DNA of 64,000 bases from Neisseriaceae bacterium JH1-16 (GCA_025989215.1 JAPDNP010000004.1:248001-312000), one strand, 5' to 3'; shown: positions 1-13,170, counted from the first letter of the stretch. The notes: a model not told the origin generated them from the letters alone. A program made the numbers and translations.

Positions 1-189
1 AACCGGGTACGGCGTGTAGGTCGACACCTGCACCACGGCACAGATGGCCAGCGTCAGCAGCGTCAGCCCGTAGGTGATGCCGCGCTTGGCGTCGGACAGG
101 CACATGTCGACGAGCAGGATCAGCAAGATCGCCGTGAGCATGAACAGCTCGGTCGATGCCGGTAAGAGGTTGAGATCAGCCCAATTCAT
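1..189 (-). CDS. nuoN: NADH-quinone oxidoreductase subunit N, 5' part only
   Basis: This is the N-terminal 63 codons of NuoN, one of the three antiporter-like proton-pumping membrane subunits of respiratory complex I. The frame starts with ATG at 189 (MNWADLNLLP) and runs off the left window edge. It contains a first hydrophobic helix (FMLTAILLILLVDMC) and the start of a second. It lies 10 bp downstream of nuoM in the same operon, which is the standard last position. Only the amino terminus is visible, so the call rests on position and the helix pattern. Confidence 0.9.
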   Translation of the reverse strand, partial: MNWADLNLLPASTELFMLTAILLILLVDMCLSDAKRGITYGLTLLTLAICAVVQVSTYTPYPV

Positions 190-199
190 TGACTATTCC

Positions 200-1693
200 T
201 TAGAGCTTGCTTTGTGCGACGTGCGCGATCAGGTCATTGACCGTCAGGTGCATCTTGGCTACGAATGCCTGCGGGAACAGGCCCATGCCCAGCACGGTGA
301 TCGCCAGGATGGCCAGAATCAGGAATTCACGCTTGTTAACGTCCTTCATCTCGGCCACGTGATCGTTGGCGACATCGCCGAAGATCACCCGCTTGTACAT
401 CCACAGGGTGTAGGCCGCGCCGAAGATCAGCGTGGTGGCCGCCGCGAACGCGAACCAGAAGTTCACCTGCACCGCGCCCATGATCACCATGAACTCGCCG
501 ACGAAGCCGGAAGTGGCCGGCAGACCGGAGTTGGCCATGGCGAACAGCATCATGAACGCCGCGAAGATCGGCATCTTGTTGGCCACACCGCCGTAGTCGG
601 CGATGTTACGGCTGTGCACGCGGTCGTACATCACCCCGATGCAGAAGAACATCGCGGCCGACACGAAGCCGTGCGACACCATCTGCACCAGCGCGCCTTC
701 AACCGCCCACTGGTTCAGGTTGTTGCCCGCGAACATGAACAGACCGAGGGTCACGAAGCCCATGTGCGAGATCGACGAGTACGCAACCAGCTTCTTCATG
801 TCGGTCTGCACCAGCGCGACCAGACCGATGTACACCACCGCGATCAGCGACAGCGTCACCATGAACGGCGCCAGCTCGCGCGACGCGTCCGGCAGGATCG
901 GCAGCGCAAACCGCAGGAAACCGTAGGCACCGATCTTCAGCGTGATCGCCGCCAGTACCATCGAACCGCCGGTCGGCGCCTCGACGTGGGCATCCGGCAG
1001 CCAGGTATGCACCGGCCACATCGGCACCTTCACCGCGAACGACAGGAAGAAGGCAATGAACAGCAGGATCTGCGTCGACAGCGCGATCTTCAGATCATGG
1101 AAGGCCATGATGTCGAAGGTCTTGCCGGCCTGGAAGTACAGGTAGATGAACGCCACCAGCATCAGCAGCGAGCCGAGCAGCGTGTACAGGAAGAACTTGA
1201 TCGACGCGTACACGCGGCGCGGGCCACCCCAGACACCGATGATCAGGTACATCGGGATCAGCATGCCCTCGAAGAACACGTAGAACAGGATCGCATCCAG
1301 TGCGGCGAACGCACCGTTGATCAGGCCCGACATGATCAGGAAGGCGGCCATGTACTGGGCAACGCGCTTCTCGATCACCTGCCAGCCGGCAGCCACCACC
1401 ATCAGCGTGGTGAAGCTATTGAGGATGATGAACAGCATCGAGATGCCGTCCACCCCCAGGTGGTAGTGGATGTTCAGCGCGTCGATCCACGGCTTCATCT
1501 CGACGAACTGCATGCCACCGTTCAGGTTGTCAAAGCCGGTGTAAAGCGGCAGCGAAACGGCCAGACCGGCCAACGCCCCGGCCAGCGCGATCCAGCGCGC
1601 CAAGGCGGCACGCTGGTCGCCACCGGTAGCGAGCACCAGGATGCCCGCTACGATCGGTGTCCAGACCGTCAGACTGAGTAGATTCTCGAACAT
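200..1693 (-). CDS. nuoM: NADH-quinone oxidoreductase subunit M
   Basis: A 497-residue polytopic inner-membrane subunit of complex I, homologous to Mrp Na+/H+ antiporters, that carries one of the proton channels. The conserved glutamate of the fifth helix is present (FFEGMLIPMY, Glu142), as is the channel lysine region (TDMKKLVAYSSISHMG). The length is normal. It lies between nuoL (45 bp upstream) and nuoN (10 bp downstream), so it is cotranscribed with both. Confidence 0.97.
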   Translation of the reverse strand: MFENLLSLTVWTPIVAGILVLATGGDQRAALARWIALAGALAGLAVSLPLYTGFDNLNGGMQFVEMKPWIDALNIHYHLGVDGISMLFIILNSFTTLMVVAAGWQVIEKRVAQYMAAFLIMSGLINGAFAALDAILFYVFFEGMLIPMYLIIGVWGGPRRVYASIKFFLYTLLGSLLMLVAFIYLYFQAGKTFDIMAFHDLKIALSTQILLFIAFFLSFAVKVPMWPVHTWLPDAHVEAPTGGSMVLAAITLKIGAYGFLRFALPILPDASRELAPFMVTLSLIAVVYIGLVALVQTDMKKLVAYSSISHMGFVTLGLFMFAGNNLNQWAVEGALVQMVSHGFVSAAMFFCIGVMYDRVHSRNIADYGGVANKMPIFAAFMMLFAMANSGLPATSGFVGEFMVIMGAVQVNFWFAFAAATTLIFGAAYTLWMYKRVIFGDVANDHVAEMKDVNKREFLILAILAITVLGMGLFPQAFVAKMHLTVNDLIAHVAQSKL

Positions 1694-1738
1694 GGTTTTG
1701 TTGAGCCTATTGTGTTTTTCTAATCCCTTGCGCCCGCA

Positions 1739-3790
<2,052 letters not shown>

Positions 3791-3826
3791 GCTTCTCGTG
3801 CTTTATAGTTTGGTATCCGGTTTGCC

Positions 3827-4132
3827 TTAACCCTTCAGGCGGCCCAAGTCTTCAACGTTGATGGTGTTCAGGTTGCGGAACAGCACCACCAGAATCGCCA
3901 GACCAATTGCCGCCTCGGCGGCAGCCACGGTCAGGATGAAGAAGACGAAGATCTGACCTGCCGTATCGGACAGGTAATGCGAGAACGCAAGGAAGTTGAA
4001 GTTCACGGCGAGCAGCATCAGCTCGATCGCCATCAACAACACAATCACGTTCTTTCTATTCAAAAAGATGCCCAGCACGCTAATGGCAAACAGGATCGCG
4101 CCCAGCACCAGGAAGTGAGTCAGCGTCAGCAC
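3827..4132 (-). CDS. nuoK: NADH-quinone oxidoreductase subunit K
   Basis: A small three-helix membrane subunit of complex I (101 residues, the family's normal length). It has the two membrane glutamates needed for proton transfer, in [10 protein letters not shown] (Glu37) and [10 protein letters not shown] (Glu73). It lies between nuoJ and nuoL in standard nuo order. Confidence 0.97.
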   Translation of the reverse strand: MLTLTHFLVLGAILFAISVLGIFLNRKNVIVLLMAIELMLLAVNFNFLAFSHYLSDTAGQIFVFFILTVAAAEAAIGLAILVVLFRNLNTINVEDLGRLKG

Positions 4133-4157
4133 AGTTACTCCCTAATCGTTATGGCCA

Positions 4158-4799
4158 TCAGGCCTGTTGCTCGGCTGCGTCACCGGTTTCCGGCTTGGCA
4201 GGCTTCTCGGCATCCATCTTGACGATGCGTACGCGGTCGTTGCGACGCACCTTCACCTGGAGACCCGGATTGACCGTCTTGTTGTCCTTGCGCTTGCGCA
4301 TGGTCAGCGCGATCGCGGCAACCATACCGACCAGCAGCACCACCGATGCCAGCTCAAACGGCAACAGATAGGTGGTGTAGAGCTGACGGCCCAGTTCCTT
4401 GACGTTGCTCGCGTCGGCGGCCAACGGAGCGGCGGCATGGTAGCTGCCGAGCTTCGCTTCCGGGCTCATCAGGATCAGCGCCATTTCGCCGACCATGATC
4501 AGCGCGACCGTGCCGGCCATCGGCAGGTTGCGCCAGAAGCCCTCGCGCAGCTGCTCGAAGTTGACATCCAGCATCATCACCACGAACAGGAACAGCACCA
4601 TCACCGCGCCGACGTACACCAGCACCAGCGTGATCGCCAGGAACTCAGCTTGCATCAGCAGCCACAGGCCGGCACTGGTGAAGAACGCCAGTACCAGGAA
4701 CAGCGCGGCATGCACCGGGTTCTTGGCGGTGATCACGCGAAGGCCGGCAAGAACCAAGATCGCCGACAGCACATAAAACACTACAGTTTCAAAGTTCAT
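4158..4799 (-). CDS. nuoJ: NADH-quinone oxidoreductase subunit J
   Basis: A 213-residue complex I membrane subunit with five predicted helices in the first 165 residues, including the conserved YVGAVMVLFLFVVMMLD helix 3 that forms a pi-bulge in known structures. The C-terminal 40 residues form a charged hydrophilic tail (KMDAEKPAKPETGD) that varies among betaproteobacteria. It lies between nuoI (9 bp upstream) and nuoK (25 bp downstream). Confidence 0.97.
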   Translation of the reverse strand: MNFETVVFYVLSAILVLAGLRVITAKNPVHAALFLVLAFFTSAGLWLLMQAEFLAITLVLVYVGAVMVLFLFVVMMLDVNFEQLREGFWRNLPMAGTVALIMVGEMALILMSPEAKLGSYHAAAPLAADASNVKELGRQLYTTYLLPFELASVVLLVGMVAAIALTMRKRKDNKTVNPGLQVKVRRNDRVRIVKMDAEKPAKPETGDAAEQQA

Positions 4800-4808
4800 G
4801 GCTTCCCC

Positions 4809-5291
4809 TTAGCGGTACTTGGCGTCGGCTGCCTTATTGGCAGCGATTTCCGCCTCGTACTTATCACCAATGGCCAGCAGCATCGGCTTGGTGTAGTAGA
4901 GGTCGCCACGTTTTTCGCCGTGGTATTCGAAAATATGCGTCTCGACGATGGCGTCGACCGGGCAAGCCTCTTCACAGAAACCGCAGAAGATGCACTTGGT
5001 CAGATCGATGTCGTAGCGGGTGGTGCGGCGGGTGTTGTCCTCCCGCTGCTCCGACTCGATGGTGATCGCCAATGCAGGGCACACCGCTTCGCACAACTTA
5101 CAGGCGATGCAACGCTCTTCGCCGTTGGCATAACGACGCTGTGCATGCAGGCCCCGGAAACGCGGCGAAATCGGCGTCTTTTCTTCCGGGAACTGGATGG
5201 TGATCTTGCGGGCGAACATGTGCTTGCCGGTCAGGACCAAGCCCTTGACCAGCTCCACCAGCAGGAAGGTTTTTAAAAAATTTCGGATCAT
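4809..5291 (-). CDS. nuoI: NADH-quinone oxidoreductase subunit I, two [4Fe-4S] ferredoxin
   Basis: A 160-residue peripheral subunit that carries electrons through clusters N6a and N6b. Two complete CxxCxxCxxxCP motifs are visible: [12 protein letters not shown] (Cys61, 64, 67, 71) and [12 protein letters not shown] (Cys100, 103, 106, 110). The amphipathic N-terminus anchors it to the membrane arm. It lies between nuoH and nuoJ. Confidence 0.98.
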   Translation of the reverse strand: MIRNFLKTFLLVELVKGLVLTGKHMFARKITIQFPEEKTPISPRFRGLHAQRRYANGEERCIACKLCEAVCPALAITIESEQREDNTRRTTRYDIDLTKCIFCGFCEEACPVDAIVETHIFEYHGEKRGDLYYTKPMLLAIGDKYEAEIAANKAADAKYR

Positions 5292-5317
5292 ATCGATGCT
5301 CTTCTCTCAGGCCCGGT

Positions 5318-6364
5318 TCAATGCCACAGCGTCAGCGGACTCATCATCCACGCGCCGAGCACGATCAGCCACACCAGCGTCACCGGGATGAACACTTTCC
5401 AACCCAGACGCATGATCTGGTCGTAGCGATAACGCGGGAAGGTCGCACGGAACCACAGGAAGCAGTACAGCACGAACGCCATCTTCGCCGCCAACCAGCC
5501 AAAACCGGATGCGCCGAGGAAGCCCCACGATGCCGGGAACGGCGACAGCCAGCCGCCCAAGAACATGATCGAGGTCATCGCCGCGATCAGGATCATGTTG
5601 GCGTACTCGGCCAGGAAGAACACCGCAAACGCCATACCCGAATATTCAACGTGGAAGCCGGCCACGATTTCCGACTCACCCTCCGCCACGTCGAACGGCG
5701 CGCGGTTGGTTTCGGCCACACCCGAAATCAGGTAGACGATGAACATCGGGAACAGCGGCAGCCAGTTCCACGAGAACAGCGAGCCACCGGCGATGCCGTG
5801 TGCCTGCTGCTGCACGATGGCCACCAGGTTCAGGCTGCTCGACACCATCAGCACGCCGACCAGGGCGCAACCCATCGCGATCTCGTAGGAGACGATCTGG
5901 GCCGCCGAACGCATCGCACCGATGAAGGCGTACTTCGAGTTGGACGCCCAGCCGGCCACGATCACGCCGTACACGCCCATCGAGGTAATCGCCATCACGA
6001 ACAGCAGCGACGCATCGACGTTGGCCAGCACCAGGTGATCGGTGAACGGCACCACCGCCCAGGCCACCAGCGCCGGCATGATCGACAGTACCGGACCGAT
6101 CAGGAACAGGCTCTTGTTCGACGCGCTCGGCAGGATGATCTCTTTCATCAACAGCTTCACGCCGTCGGCCAAAGGCTGCAGCAGGCCCGCCGGACCGACC
6201 CGGTTCGGGCCGATACGCAGCTGGATCCAGCCAATCACTTTACGTTCGGCCAGGGTCAGGTAGGCCACCGCGATCATCATCGGGGCGACGATGGCGACGA
6301 TCTTCAGCACGGTCCAGACGGTCAGACCGGCGTCGAGGCCGAGAAGGTTTTGCAGCAACTCCAT
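5318..6364 (-). CDS. nuoH: NADH-quinone oxidoreductase subunit H
   Basis: A 348-residue membrane subunit at the junction of the two arms that forms part of the quinone-access tunnel. Conserved segments include [39 protein letters not shown] (the acidic loop facing the quinone site) and [17 protein letters not shown]. It ends 26 bp before nuoI, and nuoG ends 3 bp before its ATG. Confidence 0.98.
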   Translation of the reverse strand: MELLQNLLGLDAGLTVWTVLKIVAIVAPMMIAVAYLTLAERKVIGWIQLRIGPNRVGPAGLLQPLADGVKLLMKEIILPSASNKSLFLIGPVLSIMPALVAWAVVPFTDHLVLANVDASLLFVMAITSMGVYGVIVAGWASNSKYAFIGAMRSAAQIVSYEIAMGCALVGVLMVSSSLNLVAIVQQQAHGIAGGSLFSWNWLPLFPMFIVYLISGVAETNRAPFDVAEGESEIVAGFHVEYSGMAFAVFFLAEYANMILIAAMTSIMFLGGWLSPFPASWGFLGASGFGWLAAKMAFVLYCFLWFRATFPRYRYDQIMRLGWKVFIPVTLVWLIVLGAWMMSPLTLWH

Positions 6365-6367
6365 CGC

Positions 6368-8725
6368 TTAACCTCGCTTGATTTCAATCGGGTCGAACAG
6401 ACCGCCGAGCGCCACGGTGGCCGGATGGGCCGCCGCCAGACGTACGACACCTTGCGGCAACGCCGCGTCGGCACGGGCGATCACGCGCACTTCGCCACTG
6501 CCCTGCTTCGCCACCACGCTGTCGCCGTCGGTGATGCCGGCTGCGGCCAACGTAGCCGGGTGGGCCGAGGCCTCCGGTGCAGCCGCGTGACGGGTCGCCT
6601 GCAGCGACTCGGCACGGCGGGTGATCGCATCGACATGGAACATCGGCACGTCGGCGACGCGCACCAGGCCTGCATCGGCAGCGATCACGTTGACCGAAAC
6701 GCTGGCCAGCTGGTTGTTCAGGTTGGCGGCGATGTCGCCGGCAGCGGTCAGCTCGCCACGGATCTCTTCCACCGAGGTGTACTCGAAACCGGAGAGGCCC
6801 AGCAGGTTACCCAGCACGCGCAGCACCTTCCAACCCGGGCGGGTCTCACCGAGCGGACGCACCACGCCGTTGAACGATTGCAGCTTGCCTTCCATATTGA
6901 CGAAGGAGCCGGCGGTCTCGGTGAACGGTGCGATCGGCAGCAGCACGTCGGCGTAGTCGAGCAAGCCCTCGCCCTTGAACGCGGTGAACGCGATCACGGT
7001 GGCGGCCTGCTTCATCGCAGCCACGGCGGCCTGACCGTCGTAGCTATCGGCTTCCACCTCGGCGTTGAACAGCACGTAGGCCTTGCGCGGGGTAGCGATC
7101 ATCTCGGCGGCGTTGGCGCCAGCAGTCACTGCCGCACCGAACACGCCGCGCGTCGGCAGTACGCCGACCAGCTCGGCACCGACGCTGTTGCCAGCCTCGC
7201 TCAGCACGCCGAAGCTCGCGCCAGTCAGACGGGCGATTTCCTGGCTCAGCGCCAGAACATCGGCGTAGGCCGGGTTGTGCTGGGCGGCTGCACCCAGTAC
7301 CAGTGCAGTGGTCTCGCCGCTGGCAAGGCTCTGGGCGATCGCACGGGCCGCATCGGATGCGGTCACGGCGGTCAGATCGATGGCGGTGTCGCCACCCTTG
7401 ATCTCGACCACGGCCTTCAGCACTTGGGCAACTGCATTGGCCAAGGCGCCCGGCGCGACGATCAGCTTACCTTTGACGTCGATCAACAGATTGTCGTCAG
7501 CGCTGTGGATAATGTTGAGCTGGGCGCCCTTCTTCACCGCCTGGCGAAGACGCGCGGTCAGCAGCGGTTGCTCGCTACGCAGCGTCGAGCCAATCACCAG
7601 CAACGACTTAGCCGCGGCAAAGTCGACAATGCTGCCGCCCAGCCACTCGACGCCCTGTTTGGCGGCATCGGCGCGGAAGTCGCTGCGACGCAGACGGTGG
7701 TCGATGTTGTGCACACCGAATTCGCGCGCCAGCTTCTGCAACAGGAACAATTCTTCGGTAGTCGAATGCGCCGCAGCCAGCACGCCGATGGCGTCCTTGC
7801 CATGGTCGGCCGACACGCCCTTCAGGCCCTTAACCACGTACTCGAGCGCAGTCTGCCAGTCGGTCTCATGCCATTTGCCGTCGAACTTGATCATCGGCGT
7901 CTTCAGACGGGCCGACGAGCTCAGCGCTTCGTAGGAGAAACGGTCGCGGTCCGAGATCCAGCACTCGTTGATCGCTTCGTTTTCCAGCGGCAGCACCCGT
8001 TTGACTTCGTGATCCTTGACCTGAACGATCAGGTTGGAGCCGAGGCCGTCGTGCGGCGCCACCGATTTGCGACGCGACAGCTCCCACGGACGGGCGCTGT
8101 AGCGGAACGGCTTGGAGGTCAGCGCACCGACCGGGCACAAGTCGATCACGTTGCCAGAGATTTCCGAATCCACGGTCTTGCCGAGGAACGGCATGATCTC
8201 CGAGAACTCGCCACGGTTGCCCATGCCGATTTCCTGGAAGCCGCCGACTTCTTCGGTGAAGCGCACGCAACGGGTGCAGTGGATGCAACGGGACATTTCT
8301 TCGGCCGACACCAGCGGGCCCATGTCCTTGCCGACCACCACGCGCTTCTCTTCCTGATAGCGCGACTCGCCACCACCGTAACCCACCGCGATGTCCTGCA
8401 GCTGGCATTCGCCACCCTGGTCGCAGATCGGGCAGTCGAGCGGGTGGTTGATCAGCAGGAATTCCATCACGCCCTGCTGCGCCTTCACGGCCATGTCGGA
8501 GTGGGTGTGCACCTTCATGCCGTCAGTGACCGGAGTGGCACAGGCAGGCAGCGGCTTCGGCGCCTTCTCCACTTCCACCAGGCACATGCGGCAGTTGGCC
8601 GCGATCGACAGCTTCTTGTGGTAGCAGAAGTGCGGAATGTAGGTCCCGACGGAGTGGGCGGCTTCCATCACGGTGCTGCCTTGCGGCACCGTCAGTTTCT
8701 TACCGTCAATTTCGATTTCAAGCAT
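6368..8725 (-). CDS. nuoG: NADH-quinone oxidoreductase subunit G
   Basis: The 785-residue iron-sulfur subunit of the peripheral arm. The N-terminus has a plant-type [2Fe-2S] set (CYHKKLSIAANCRMCLVEVE), then the His-Cys3 [4Fe-4S] motif (HPLDCPICDQGGECQLQ), then CIHCTRCVRFTEEVGG. The rest is the molybdopterin-oxidoreductase-like body without catalytic function. It lies between nuoF (3 bp upstream) and nuoH (3 bp downstream). Confidence 0.97.
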   Translation of the reverse strand: MLEIEIDGKKLTVPQGSTVMEAAHSVGTYIPHFCYHKKLSIAANCRMCLVEVEKAPKPLPACATPVTDGMKVHTHSDMAVKAQQGVMEFLLINHPLDCPICDQGGECQLQDIAVGYGGGESRYQEEKRVVVGKDMGPLVSAEEMSRCIHCTRCVRFTEEVGGFQEIGMGNRGEFSEIMPFLGKTVDSEISGNVIDLCPVGALTSKPFRYSARPWELSRRKSVAPHDGLGSNLIVQVKDHEVKRVLPLENEAINECWISDRDRFSYEALSSSARLKTPMIKFDGKWHETDWQTALEYVVKGLKGVSADHGKDAIGVLAAAHSTTEELFLLQKLAREFGVHNIDHRLRRSDFRADAAKQGVEWLGGSIVDFAAAKSLLVIGSTLRSEQPLLTARLRQAVKKGAQLNIIHSADDNLLIDVKGKLIVAPGALANAVAQVLKAVVEIKGGDTAIDLTAVTASDAARAIAQSLASGETTALVLGAAAQHNPAYADVLALSQEIARLTGASFGVLSEAGNSVGAELVGVLPTRGVFGAAVTAGANAAEMIATPRKAYVLFNAEVEADSYDGQAAVAAMKQAATVIAFTAFKGEGLLDYADVLLPIAPFTETAGSFVNMEGKLQSFNGVVRPLGETRPGWKVLRVLGNLLGLSGFEYTSVEEIRGELTAAGDIAANLNNQLASVSVNVIAADAGLVRVADVPMFHVDAITRRAESLQATRHAAAPEASAHPATLAAAGITDGDSVVAKQGSGEVRVIARADAALPQGVVRLAAAHPATVALGGLFDPIEIKRG

Positions 8726-8728
8726 CGC

Positions 8729-10021
8729 TCAACACCATTTGTGATTCACCAGCGGCTTCTTGTGCTCGATCAGGTACTCGAACTCATTGCGGAAGTGCTT
8801 GGTGAAACTACGAACCGGGAAGACGGCGGCATCGGCCAGCGCGCAAATAGTGCGACCTGCCATATTGTTGCCGACCGAATCCAGCAATTCGAGATCGCCC
8901 GGACGGCCTTCGCCGTTGAGAATCCGGTGGATCACGCGGTACAGCCAGCCGGTGCCTTCACGGCACGGGGTGCACTGACCGCAGGATTCTTCGTGGTAGA
9001 AGTAGGCCAGACGCTCCAGCGCCTTGACCATGCACACGTGCTCGTTCATCACGATCACGGCACCGGAACCCAGCATCGACCCCGCCTTGGCGATCGAGTC
9101 GTAGTCCATCGTGCATTGCATCATCACGTCGCCCGGCAGCACCGGAGCGGACGAACCGCCCGGGATCACTGCCTTGAGCTTGCCGCCCTTCATGCCGCCG
9201 GCCATTTCCAGCAGCTCGGAGAACGGGGTGCCCAGCGGAATCTCGTAGTTACCCGGACGATTCACGTGGCCGGAGATCGAGAACAGCTTGGTGCCGCCAT
9301 TGTTCGGCTTGCCCAGTTCCAGGAACTTCTGCGCACCGTCCTTGATGATGAACGGCACCGAGGCAAACGATTCGGTGTTGTTGATCGTGGTCGGCTTGCC
9401 GTACAGGCCGAACGAGGCCGGGAATGGCGGCTTGAAGCGCGGTTGGCCCTTCTTGCCTTCCAGCGACTCGAGCAGCGCGGTTTCTTCGCCGCAGATGTAG
9501 GCGCCGTAACCGTGATGCGCGAACAGGTCGAAGTTGAAACCGGAACCGAGAATGTTTTCGCCGAGGAAACCGGCCTGGCGGGCTTCATCCAAGGCCGCCT
9601 CGAACAGCTCGTACGCCTCGAAGATCTCGCCGTGGATGTAGTTGTAACCGGCCTTCGCGCCCATCGCGTACCCGGCGATGATCATCCCTTCGATCAGCGC
9701 ATGCGGGTTGAAGACGATGATGTCGCGGTCCTTGAAAGTACCGGGTTCGCCCTCATCCGTATTGCAGACGACGTATTTGTCGCCCGGGAAGGAGCGCGGC
9801 ATGAACGACCACTTCAGGCCGGTAGGGAAGCCCGCGCCGCCACGGCCGCGCAGGCCGGAGCCCTTCACCTCGGCGATCACGTCCTCCTGCGGCATCTTGG
9901 CCGACAGGATGGACTTGAGCGCCTGGTAGCCGCCACGGGCCATATAGGCGTCGAGACGCCAGCAATTGGGGTCGGACGTGTCGACCCCTTCGAAAATCAC
10001 GCCTTTGACGAAGGTTGCCAT
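8729..10021 (-). CDS. nuoF: NADH-quinone oxidoreductase subunit F, FMN and NADH binding
   Basis: A 430-residue flavoprotein that oxidises NADH and passes electrons to cluster N3. It shows the FMN/NAD glycine-rich motif [13 protein letters not shown] near residue 60 and the [4Fe-4S] ligands [15 protein letters not shown] plus TICALAD near the C-terminus. The ATG directly follows the nuoE stop, suggesting translational coupling. Confidence 0.98.
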   Translation of the reverse strand: MATFVKGVIFEGVDTSDPNCWRLDAYMARGGYQALKSILSAKMPQEDVIAEVKGSGLRGRGGAGFPTGLKWSFMPRSFPGDKYVVCNTDEGEPGTFKDRDIIVFNPHALIEGMIIAGYAMGAKAGYNYIHGEIFEAYELFEAALDEARQAGFLGENILGSGFNFDLFAHHGYGAYICGEETALLESLEGKKGQPRFKPPFPASFGLYGKPTTINNTESFASVPFIIKDGAQKFLELGKPNNGGTKLFSISGHVNRPGNYEIPLGTPFSELLEMAGGMKGGKLKAVIPGGSSAPVLPGDVMMQCTMDYDSIAKAGSMLGSGAVIVMNEHVCMVKALERLAYFYHEESCGQCTPCREGTGWLYRVIHRILNGEGRPGDLELLDSVGNNMAGRTICALADAAVFPVRSFTKHFRNEFEYLIEHKKPLVNHKWC

Positions 10022-10495
10022 TTATTCCAACTCCGCCAGCTTCTTGTCGATTGCTTCGGGCGTCATGAAGCTGCACATCTTGTGGTTGTTCACCAAGAGC
10101 ACCGGTGCGTCGCCGCACGCGCCCATGCACTCCCCTTCCAGCAGGGTGTACTTACCGTCGGCGCTGGTCTCTCCCAGGCCGATGCCGAGTTTCTTCGACA
10201 GGTATTCGGCCGCGTTCACACCGCCCGACAAAGCACAGGGCAAATTGGTGCAGACGGTCAGCTTGTACTTGCCGACCGGCTTGAGGTTGTACATGTTGTA
10301 GAACGAGGCCACTTCGTAAGCCGCCACCGGCGCGATGCCGATGTAGTTGGCGACGAACTCGATGGTCTCGGTGGCGAGCCAGCCCTTCTCCTGCTGCGCG
10401 ATGCGCAGCGCGCCCATTACGGCGGAGCGGCGCTGGTCGGCAGGGTATTTGGCGAGCTCGCGGTCAATCAGAGCGAGCGATTCTGCGGACAACAT
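10022..10495 (-). CDS. nuoE: NADH-quinone oxidoreductase subunit E
   Basis: A 157-residue thioredoxin-like [2Fe-2S] subunit (cluster N1a) that pairs with NuoF. The four cysteine ligands lie in CTNLPCALSGG and GECMGACGDAPV. Its ATG overlaps the nuoD stop (ATGA), which indicates coupled translation. Confidence 0.97.
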   Translation of the reverse strand: MLSAESLALIDRELAKYPADQRRSAVMGALRIAQQEKGWLATETIEFVANYIGIAPVAAYEVASFYNMYNLKPVGKYKLTVCTNLPCALSGGVNAAEYLSKKLGIGLGETSADGKYTLLEGECMGACGDAPVLLVNNHKMCSFMTPEAIDKKLAELE

Positions 10496-11748
10496 CAGCG
10501 GTCAATCTCCCCAAACACGATATCCTGCGTACCGATGATCGCGACCACGTCGGCGATCATATGACCGCGGCACATCTCATCGAGGCCTGCCAAGTGGGCA
10601 TAGCCAGGCGCGCGGATCTTCAGGCGGTACGGCTTGTTGGCGCCGTCGGACACGAGGTAAATGCCGAATTCGCCCTTCGGATGCTCCACCGCTGCGTAAG
10701 TTTCGCCTTCCGGCACGTGCATGCCTTCGGTGAACAGCTTGAAGTGGTGGATCAGCTCTTCCATGTTCGACTTCATCGCATCGCGCGACGGCGGGGCCAC
10801 CTTGTGGTTCTCGGAAATCACCGGACCCGGGTTGGCGCGCAGCCAATCTACGCACTGCTTGATGATGCGGTTGGACTGGCGCATCTCTTCGATACGGACC
10901 AGGTAACGGTCGTAGCAATCGCCGTTAACACCGACCGGGATGTCGAAGTCCAGACGGTCGTAGACGTCGTACGGCTGCTTCTTGCGCAAGTCCCACTCGA
11001 TACCCGAACCGCGCAGCATCGGGCCACTGAAGCCCAGTTGCAGCGCACGCTCCGGCGTCACCACGCCGATGCCGACGGTACGCTGTTTCCAGATACGGTT
11101 GTCGGTCAGCAGCGTCTCGTAGTCGTCGACACATTTCGGGAAGCGGTTGGCGAAATCGTCGATGAAGTCGAGCAGCGAACCCTGACGATTGGCGTTCAAC
11201 TCGGCGATTGCCTTGGCATTGCGGATTTTCGACGCTTTGTATTGCGGCATCGTGTCCGGCAGGTCGCGATAAACGCCACCCGGACGGAAATAGGCTGCGT
11301 GCATGCGCGCACCCGACACTGCTTCGTAGCAGTCCATCAGGTCTTCGCGCTCGCGGAACGCGTACAGGAACACCGTCATCGCGCCGATGTCGATCGCGTG
11401 CGCGCCGATCCACAGCAAGTGGTTCAGCACACGGGTGATCTCGGCGAACATCACGCGGATGTACTGGGCGCGCAGCGGCACGTCCACACCGGTCAGCTTC
11501 TCGATCGCCAGGCAGTAGGCGTGCTCGTTGCACATCATCGACACGTAGTCGAGACGGTCCATGTACGGCAGCGACTGAATGAAAGTACGGGTTTCGGCCA
11601 GCTTCTCGGTGCCGCGGTGCAACAGGCCGATGTGCGGGTCGGCACGCTCGATCACTTCACCGTCGAGCTCCAGCACCAGACGCAACACGCCGTGCGCGGC
11701 CGGGTGCTGCGGACCGAAGTTCAGCGTGTAGTTACGGATGTTAGCCAC
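10495..11748 (-). CDS. nuoD: NADH-quinone oxidoreductase subunit D
   Basis: A 417-residue subunit homologous to the [NiFe]-hydrogenase large subunit that forms the quinone-binding cavity with NuoB. Recognisable blocks are [26 protein letters not shown] and [11 protein letters not shown]. It overlaps the end of nuoC by 8 bp and is separate from it, not fused as in enterobacterial NuoCD. Confidence 0.98.
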   Translation of the reverse strand: MANIRNYTLNFGPQHPAAHGVLRLVLELDGEVIERADPHIGLLHRGTEKLAETRTFIQSLPYMDRLDYVSMMCNEHAYCLAIEKLTGVDVPLRAQYIRVMFAEITRVLNHLLWIGAHAIDIGAMTVFLYAFREREDLMDCYEAVSGARMHAAYFRPGGVYRDLPDTMPQYKASKIRNAKAIAELNANRQGSLLDFIDDFANRFPKCVDDYETLLTDNRIWKQRTVGIGVVTPERALQLGFSGPMLRGSGIEWDLRKKQPYDVYDRLDFDIPVGVNGDCYDRYLVRIEEMRQSNRIIKQCVDWLRANPGPVISENHKVAPPSRDAMKSNMEELIHHFKLFTEGMHVPEGETYAAVEHPKGEFGIYLVSDGANKPYRLKIRAPGYAHLAGLDEMCRGHMIADVVAIIGTQDIVFGEIDR

Positions 11749-12334
11749 CGTAGTTCTCCTCGCGAATGATGCGCGGCGTGATTTCGCGCGGCTCGATGGT
11801 CACCGGCTGGTAGATCACGCGGCCTTCTGCCGGGTCGTAGCGCATCTCGACATAGCCGGAAACCGGGAAGTCTTTGCGGAACGGGTGGCCGACGAAACCA
11901 TAGTCGGTCAAGAGGCGACGCAGGTCGGGATGGCCGTCGAACACGATACCGTACAGGTCGAACGCCTCGCGCTCGAACCAGTTCACACCGTTCCAGACGT
12001 TCACCAGCGAATCGACGACAGGGAAGTCATCCTCTTCGGCAAAGGTGCGCAGGCGCAGGCGCCAGTTGTGCTTGATCGACAGCAGGTGCAACACGACGGC
12101 GAAACGCGGGCCATCCCACGGCTCGTCGCGATAGGCACTGTAGTCCATCCCGCACAGGTCGATGCATTGTTCAAAAGACAGGTCGGCGTGATCGCGCAAC
12201 GTGGTAGCCACGTCGGTCAGATCCGCCGCTTTGCAAACGATAGTCAGCTCGTCAAGCGCAAGCGTAGCCGAAACCAGCTTGCCGCCCAGGGCCTGCTCGA
12301 CTACCGACTTGAGCGCTTCCAGTTTGGAGGCCAT
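11741..12334 (-). CDS. nuoC: NADH-quinone oxidoreductase subunit C
   Basis: A 197-residue subunit (30 kDa subunit family) of the connecting fragment of complex I. The family signature is complete: [18 protein letters not shown] followed by [21 protein letters not shown]. It overlaps nuoD by 8 bp and follows nuoB by 12 bp. Confidence 0.98.
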   Translation of the reverse strand: MASKLEALKSVVEQALGGKLVSATLALDELTIVCKAADLTDVATTLRDHADLSFEQCIDLCGMDYSAYRDEPWDGPRFAVVLHLLSIKHNWRLRLRTFAEEDDFPVVDSLVNVWNGVNWFEREAFDLYGIVFDGHPDLRRLLTDYGFVGHPFRKDFPVSGYVEMRYDPAEGRVIYQPVTIEPREITPRIIREENYGG

Positions 12335-12346
12335 AGACGTAGTACC

Positions 12347-12823
12347 TTAACGGGCGATGGTGTAGGTGCGTTTGATCTTGTTTTGCAGCTGGATGATGCC
12401 GTAGAGCAGCGCCTCGGCCGTCGGAGGACAGCCCGGCACGTAGACGTCTACCGGCACGATACGATCACAGCCGCGCACTACCGAGTAAGAGTAGTGGTAG
12501 TAACCACCGCCGTTAGCACAGGAGCCCATCGAGATCACCCAGCGCGGCTCGGCCATCTGGTCGTACACCTTGCGCAGCGCAGGCGCCATCTTGTTGCACA
12601 GCGTGCCGGCCACGATCATCAGGTCGGATTGGCGAGGACTCGGACGGAAGACGATACCGAAGCGGTCGAGGTCATACCGCGACGCACCCGCATGCATCAT
12701 CTCTACCGCACAGCAGGCCAGGCCGAACGTCATCGGCCACAGCGAACCGGTACGGGTCCAGTTGATGAGCTTGTCTGCCGTCGTGGTGACGAAGCCCTTC
12801 TCGAGAATTCCTTCTACTCCCAT
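12347..12823 (-). CDS. nuoB: NADH-quinone oxidoreductase subunit B
   Basis: A 158-residue subunit holding cluster N2, the electron donor to quinone. The ligands are seen in [20 protein letters not shown] and [13 protein letters not shown] chose ATG 12823 ([11 protein letters not shown]) because family members begin there; an in-frame upstream extension to 12844 would add seven atypical residues. The start overlaps the end of nuoA by 10 bp. Confidence 0.97.
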   Translation of the reverse strand: MGVEGILEKGFVTTTADKLINWTRTGSLWPMTFGLACCAVEMMHAGASRYDLDRFGIVFRPSPRQSDLMIVAGTLCNKMAPALRKVYDQMAEPRWVISMGSCANGGGYYHYSYSVVRGCDRIVPVDVYVPGCPPTAEALLYGIIQLQNKIKRTYTIAR

Positions 12824-13170
12824 TCGAGTGCACCTTTTTTCCACAAATAGACAAAGCCGATCGTCAGGACAGCGATGAATTCAATCATCACGCCGAAGCC
12901 GAACATGCCAAGTTCTTTGAATACCACGGCCCACGGAAACAGGAAGGCAATTTCCAGGTCGAACAGGATGAAGAGGATCGCGACGAGGTAATACCGCACG
13001 TCGAATTTCATGCGTGCGTCTTCGAAGGCCTCGAAACCGCACTCATAAGGCGAGAGTTTTTCAGCATCAGGTTTATTGGGAGCAAGAATCCTACCCAGCA
13101 GAATAGGACCAGCGCCGACCAATAGCCCGACGATGACAAACAACAAGATGGGAAAGTAATTTTGCAGCAT
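12814..13170 (-). CDS. nuoA: NADH-quinone oxidoreductase subunit A
   Basis: A 118-residue, three-helix membrane subunit at the arm interface, the first gene of the nuo operon. The family motif [39 protein letters not shown] is intact in this frame (residues about 39-80). ATG 13170 ([10 protein letters not shown]) matches the usual start, with a G-rich ribosome site upstream; a longer frame to 13233 would cross a hairpin and is rejected. The promoter is not obvious because two terminator hairpins lie immediately upstream. Confidence 0.96.
   Translation of the reverse strand: MLQNYFPILLFVIVGLLVGAGPILLGRILAPNKPDAEKLSPYECGFEAFEDARMKFDVRYYLVAILFILFDLEIAFLFPWAVVFKELGMFGFGVMIEFIAVLTIGFVYLWKKGALEWE

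Noticed and set aside
5321-10564. A plus-strand open frame of 1747 codons antisense to nuoH-nuoD
   Set aside because: It is the complement of well-supported nuo genes in GC-rich DNA; its composition (Arg, His, Gln, Gly rich) is what reverse-frame reading gives, and it has no domains.
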